From: Thermoplasmata archaeon
GTDB lineage: Archaea; Thermoplasmatota; Thermoplasmata; Thermoplasmatales; B87-G9
Length of the DNA stretch: 8,387 nucleotides
Reading direction: 5' to 3'
Assembly (NCBI GenBank): GCA_003649695.1
Contig: QMSR01000034.1
Span: 1-8,387, forward strand
The translations under genes were made by a program, and so were the position numbers. Shown one piece after another: positions 5,503-8,387 of the stretch (its first letter is position 1; every line of letters begins with the position of its first letter). Below the pieces are notes generated by a model. The model ran no database searches, had not been told where the DNA came from, and saw only the letters and a list, made by a program, of their open reading frames with translations.

Positions 5503-8013
5503 ATGAGGAAGGGTCCTGGCACGCCGATGTTCCGGCAGTACTGGAGGATAAAGAGGAGGTACCCGGACGCCGTCCTCCTCTTCAGGGTCGGGGACTTCTA
5601 CGAGACCTTCTTCGAGGACGCCGAACTGGTCTCCAGGGTGCTGAACATCGCGCTCACGAGCAGGCACGGGGCGCCCCTGGCGGGCTTCCCGCACCACGCG
5701 GCGACCCCGTACATCCAGAGGCTGGTCTCCGCCGGGCACAAGGTGGCGATCTGCGAGCAGGTCGAAGACCCCTCCAAGGCCAGGGGGCTGGTCAGGAGGG
5801 AGGTCGTTCGAGTCATTACCCCAGGAACCGTGGTGGAGGAGGAACTGCTCTCGCCCGAGGCACAGTCCATCCTCTGCGCGGTGCATATGGGCAGGAGGAT
5901 AGGGATCGCCTTCTTCGAGGCATCCACGGGCGACCTCGAGGTCCTCGAGGCGGGGGACGAGGAGGGCCTCCGCTCCGCCCTCCTCCGCTACTCCCCATCC
6001 GAGATCCTGGTCGACGAGTCCTCCCAGGGGCTCGTCTCCGGGGCCGTAAAGGGCGAGCTCACGGCCCCCCTGGAGACCGTCCAGGCCCCCCCAGACCCGG
6101 CTGGGGCGTTCCAGTCCCTGACGGGGAGGGCGCCGGAGGCCTTCGGGCTGGAGGAGCTGCCCGATGCCCTCGCCGCCTCGGTCATGGCCCTGGAGTACGT
6201 GAAGAGCACGAACATGGAGGTCTCCCTGCAGAGGGTGAAGATAGCGTTCGGCGGGAAGTACATGTACCTGGACGGTACAACCCTGAGGAACCTCGAGATA
6301 TTCAGGAACCTGAGGGGCGGGAGGGAGGGGTCCCTGCTCAGCATAATTGATCACACAGTCACACCGATGGGGGCGAGGACCCTGAGAGAGCACCTCCGCC
6401 TCCCCCTGATGGACGTCCGGGAGATTGGGGAGAGGCTCGACGCCGTTCAGGAGCTCTTCGAGGACGAATTCCTCAGGGCGGAGATGAGGAGGATCCTCGG
6501 CAGGATCAAGGACATCGAGAGGGGGGCTATGAGGGCCATCTACGGCAGGATAAGCCATCAGACCCTCTTGGGCCTCAGGGACTCCCTGCGTGAGCTCGGC
6601 AACCTCCGCGTTCTCCTCGGAAGGGCGAGGAGCAGGCTCCTGCGCAGGTGCGGGGAGGAGCTCCCAGACCTCTCCGAGCTCGAGGACCTGCTCAGCAGGT
6701 CCCTGGAGGACGACCCCGATAAGATCGCCATGGGGAGGAGGATCAAAGAGGGCTTCGACGAGGAGCTGGACGAGCTCAGGAGGGCGAGGGACTCCGGACA
6801 TAGGTGGCTCCTGGAGCTGGAGAGGAAGGAGAAGATCCGCACCGGCATAGGATCCCTGAGGATCGGCTACAACAGGGTCCTGGGATACTACATAGAGATT
6901 CCGAAGAGGTACGCCTACAGGGTCCCGAAGGACTACGAGAGGAAACAAAGCCTCAAGGAGGTGGAGAGGTACTCGAACCCGGAGCTCAGGAGGCTCGAGT
7001 ACAAGATCCTGGGCGCCGAGGAGAGGCTGGGTAGGAAGGAGGATGAGATCTTCAAGCGCATCGTATCGGAGGTGGCCTCTAGGGTCTCGCAGCTGAAGGA
7101 GGCGGCCAGGATAGTGGGCTTAGTCGACGTCCTGGCCTCGCACGCCGAGACCGCGACCCTCTACGGCTACTCCAGGCCCGAGCTGCACGAGGGGATGGAG
7201 ATAGAGATCGTCGAGGGCAGGCACCCCGTTCTCGAGAGGACGCTGGACGAGCCTTTCATCCCCAACGACCTCAGGATGGATGAGGAAAACCTCATTATCA
7301 TCCTCACGGGCCCTAATATGGCGGGGAAGAGCACCTACATGAGGCAAAACGCCCTCATCGTCCTCCTGGCCCAGGTGGGCTCCTTCGTCCCCGCGAGGAG
7401 GGCGAGGATTGGGATCGTGGACAGGATCTACACGAGGGTCGGCGCCACCGACGACCTCTGGAAGGGGAGGAGCACCTTCATGGTCGAGATGCTGGAGCTG
7501 GCGACAATCCTGAACACCGCGACGAAGAGGTCCCTCATCCTCCTCGACGAGATAGGGAGGGGGACCAGCACCTTTGATGGGCTGAGCATCGCGTGGGCCA
7601 CCGTGGAGTACATCAGGGAGAGGATCGGGGCCAGGACCATATTCGCGACGCACTACCACCAGCTCACGGAGCTCGAGGGACACATCCCGGGCGTCAGAAA
7701 CTACCACGTTGAGGTGGCGAGGAGGGGGGAGAGACTGCTCTTCCTCAGGAAGGTTCTGCCCGGCGGCATGAGCGAGAGCTTCGGAATAGAGATCGCCTCC
7801 ATGGCCGGCGTGCCCGGCTGGGTGATCCAGAGGGCCAGGGAGCTTCTGGCCTGGCTCGAGGGATTTGAGGCAGAGAGCAGGCCGCCGGAGGAGGATCCCA
7901 TCAGGGCGGAGCTTGCCAGCTTGGACCCGGAAAGGATGACGCCGATAGAGGCCCTCCAGGCCCTGGTCAGGCTAAAATCCCTCCTCTCTCAGGAGCTTGA
8001 CAGCAGCCGATGA
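5503..8013 (+). CDS. mutS: DNA mismatch repair protein MutS (MutS1 type)
   Basis: The 836-residue protein has the full MutS1 layout. The N-terminal mismatch-recognition domain carries GDFYE at 30-34 (F32-x-E34, equivalent to the Phe-x-Glu that stacks on the mispair). A connector domain follows, then lever/clamp helices (about 240-570). The C-terminal ABC-type ATPase has Walker A GPNMAGKST (603-611), the signature STFMVEM (657-663) and Walker B/catalytic LLDEIGRGTSTFDG starting near 680 (D682, E683). The end, DPERMTPIEALQALVRLKSLL, is the usual helical dimerisation segment; a further tetramerisation tail is short or absent. The length is usual for the family. The start is ATG at 5503; an ATG at 5527 is an alternative that keeps the TPMxxQY-like beginning almost intact. 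No mutL is visible in the window. Arginine AGG use is like that of the neighbours, so any lateral transfer is old. Confidence 0.96.
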   Translation: MRKGPGTPMFRQYWRIKRRYPDAVLLFRVGDFYETFFEDAELVSRVLNIALTSRHGAPLAGFPHHAATPYIQRLVSAGHKVAICEQVEDPSKARGLVRREVVRVITPGTVVEEELLSPEAQSILCAVHMGRRIGIAFFEASTGDLEVLEAGDEEGLRSALLRYSPSEILVDESSQGLVSGAVKGELTAPLETVQAPPDPAGAFQSLTGRAPEAFGLEELPDALAASVMALEYVKSTNMEVSLQRVKIAFGGKYMYLDGTTLRNLEIFRNLRGGREGSLLSIIDHTVTPMGARTLREHLRLPLMDVREIGERLDAVQELFEDEFLRAEMRRILGRIKDIERGAMRAIYGRISHQTLLGLRDSLRELGNLRVLLGRARSRLLRRCGEELPDLSELEDLLSRSLEDDPDKIAMGRRIKEGFDEELDELRRARDSGHRWLLELERKEKIRTGIGSLRIGYNRVLGYYIEIPKRYAYRVPKDYERKQSLKEVERYSNPELRRLEYKILGAEERLGRKEDEIFKRIVSEVASRVSQLKEAARIVGLVDVLASHAETATLYGYSRPELHEGMEIEIVEGRHPVLERTLDEPFIPNDLRMDEENLIIILTGPNMAGKSTYMRQNALIVLLAQVGSFVPARRARIGIVDRIYTRVGATDDLWKGRSTFMVEMLELATILNTATKRSLILLDEIGRGTSTFDGLSIAWATVEYIRERIGARTIFATHYHQLTELEGHIPGVRNYHVEVARRGERLLFLRKVLPGGMSESFGIEIASMAGVPGWVIQRARELLAWLEGFEAESRPPEEDPIRAELASLDPERMTPIEALQALVRLKSLLSQELDSSR

Positions 8014-8387
8014 GGCGTCCAGGAAGGCGTAGAAGCCGTCCTTGAAGGGGCCGGGGTTCACGAAGATCGTGGTGCTCTGCAGGACCCCCCTGGCCTCGTG
8101 GACGTGACCGAAGAGGTGGAACCTGGGCCTCAGGGCCCTCACAGCCTCGAGGATCCCCCTGCTCCCTATGTGCAGCGATGCCACCTCGTCCAGGATGCCG
8201 TAAGGCGGGACATGGGTCAGCAGAACGTCCACTTTCCCGGCCCCCATGAGGATCCTCCTGGCCTCCTCCTCGCTTAGTTTGAGGCCGGCGTGGACTCCCC
8301 CACCGACCAGGCCCCCGAGGCCGAAGAACTTGAGGCCGCCCAGGACGTCGCCCCGGCCGTGGAGGACCCGGGCTCCGGCCTCGGCCA
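7972..8387 (-). CDS. Calcineurin-like metallophosphoesterase (5' end outside the window)
   Basis: The frame is open from the right edge (8387) to TAG at 7972-7974, giving 137 visible codons plus two bases of a cut codon. An ATG at 8245-8247 is internal: conserved family sequence lies upstream of it, including LKFFGLGG and the LSEEEARRIL segment. Visible metal-ligand motifs are LLTHVPPYG (about 55-63) and FGHVHE (about 92-97, the GHxH pair), followed by FVNPGP. This matches Icc/YfcE-like small metallophosphoesterases that use a two-metal centre to cleave phosphoester or phosphodiester bonds. The N-terminal DxH and GNxD motifs lie beyond the window. The substrate is unknown. Its last 42 bp overlap the 3' end of convergent mutS. 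Confidence 0.9.
   Translation of the reverse strand, partial: AEAGARVLHGRGDVLGGLKFFGLGGLVGGGVHAGLKLSEEEARRILMGAGKVDVLLTHVPPYGILDEVASLHIGSRGILEAVRALRPRFHLFGHVHEARGVLQSTTIFVNPGPFKDGFYAFLDASSAAVKLLREEGF

Noticed and set aside
5460..6350. Plus-strand open frame of 296 codons overlapping mutS in another frame
   Set aside because: Its translation is Gly/Arg/Pro-rich and resembles nothing, whereas the MutS frame shows the full domain set. It is a shadow frame.
5479..6948. Long minus-strand open frame (489 codons) opposite the first half of mutS
   Set aside because: Its product is Pro/Leu/Glu-rich low-complexity sequence with no family motif, and it lies antisense to well-conserved MutS coding sequence. 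Long antisense frames are expected at this GC content.
1..8387. CRISPR arrays, tRNA or rRNA genes, insertion sequences, long repeats
   Set aside because: No regularly spaced repeats, cloverleaf-like segments, conserved rRNA stretches, transposase motifs or terminal inverted repeats were seen. The sequence is almost fully accounted for by protein genes.
1..8387. A defence island or novel mobile system
   Set aside because: The genes belong to housekeeping, lipid, redox and repair families. No nuclease-helicase, toxin-antitoxin or recombinase signature was found. The one unfamiliar protein is the tubulin-like one reported above.

Overview
The window reads as a gene-dense, GC-rich archaeal chromosome segment. 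The archaeal call rests on an adjacent pair of ether-lipid enzymes, geranylgeranylglyceryl phosphate (GGGP) synthase and a UbiA-type prenyltransferase. It is supported by TATA-like boxes placed for leaderless transcripts at three operon heads, Shine-Dalgarno (SD) sites before internal genes, and arginine encoded mostly by AGG. Proteins rich in Glu, Arg and Val suggest a thermophile, but this is inference. A TACK or Korarchaeota-like lineage would fit an organism combining an FtsZ/tubulin-type protein, bacterial-type MutS and a Thermococcus-like dye-linked dehydrogenase module. I cannot assign the species from sequence reading alone.

Layout. At the left edge (1-180, plus) is the C-terminal end of a gene finishing in a double [4Fe-4S] ferredoxin domain. 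It converges on, and overlaps, a seven-gene minus-strand block that runs from 5454 down to 148. The block has two parts. The upstream part (5454 to 2502) holds four overlapping genes: protein-L-isoaspartate methyltransferase (pcm), a UbiA-family DGGGP synthase, GGGP synthase, and a short, divergent FtsZ/tubulin-superfamily protein. The downstream part (2469 to 148) has its own TATA-like box. It encodes three proteins resembling the alpha, gamma and delta subunits of dye-linked L-proline dehydrogenase/HcnABC-type complexes: a [2Fe-2S]/FAD oxidoreductase, a double [4Fe-4S] protein and a BFD-like [2Fe-2S] protein. The usual FAD-dependent amine dehydrogenase (beta) subunit is absent here.

At 5455-5502 a 48-bp AT-rich spacer divides the minus-strand block from a full-length MutS1 mismatch-repair gene on the plus strand (5503-8013). 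MutS overlaps tail-to-tail with a minus-strand calcineurin-like metallophosphoesterase that runs off the right edge.

How the genes work together. GGGP synthase and the UbiA enzyme catalyse consecutive steps that attach the two geranylgeranyl chains to sn-glycerol-1-phosphate, the core of archaeal membrane lipids. The tubulin-like gene downstream of them overlaps translationally and may be co-expressed; its role is unknown. The three redox proteins should form an electron-transfer assembly moving electrons between a substrate-oxidising partner encoded elsewhere and an NAD(P) or quinone/ferredoxin acceptor. No rRNA, tRNA, CRISPR array, insertion sequence or repeat was seen, and no stretch longer than about 50 bp lacks a gene.
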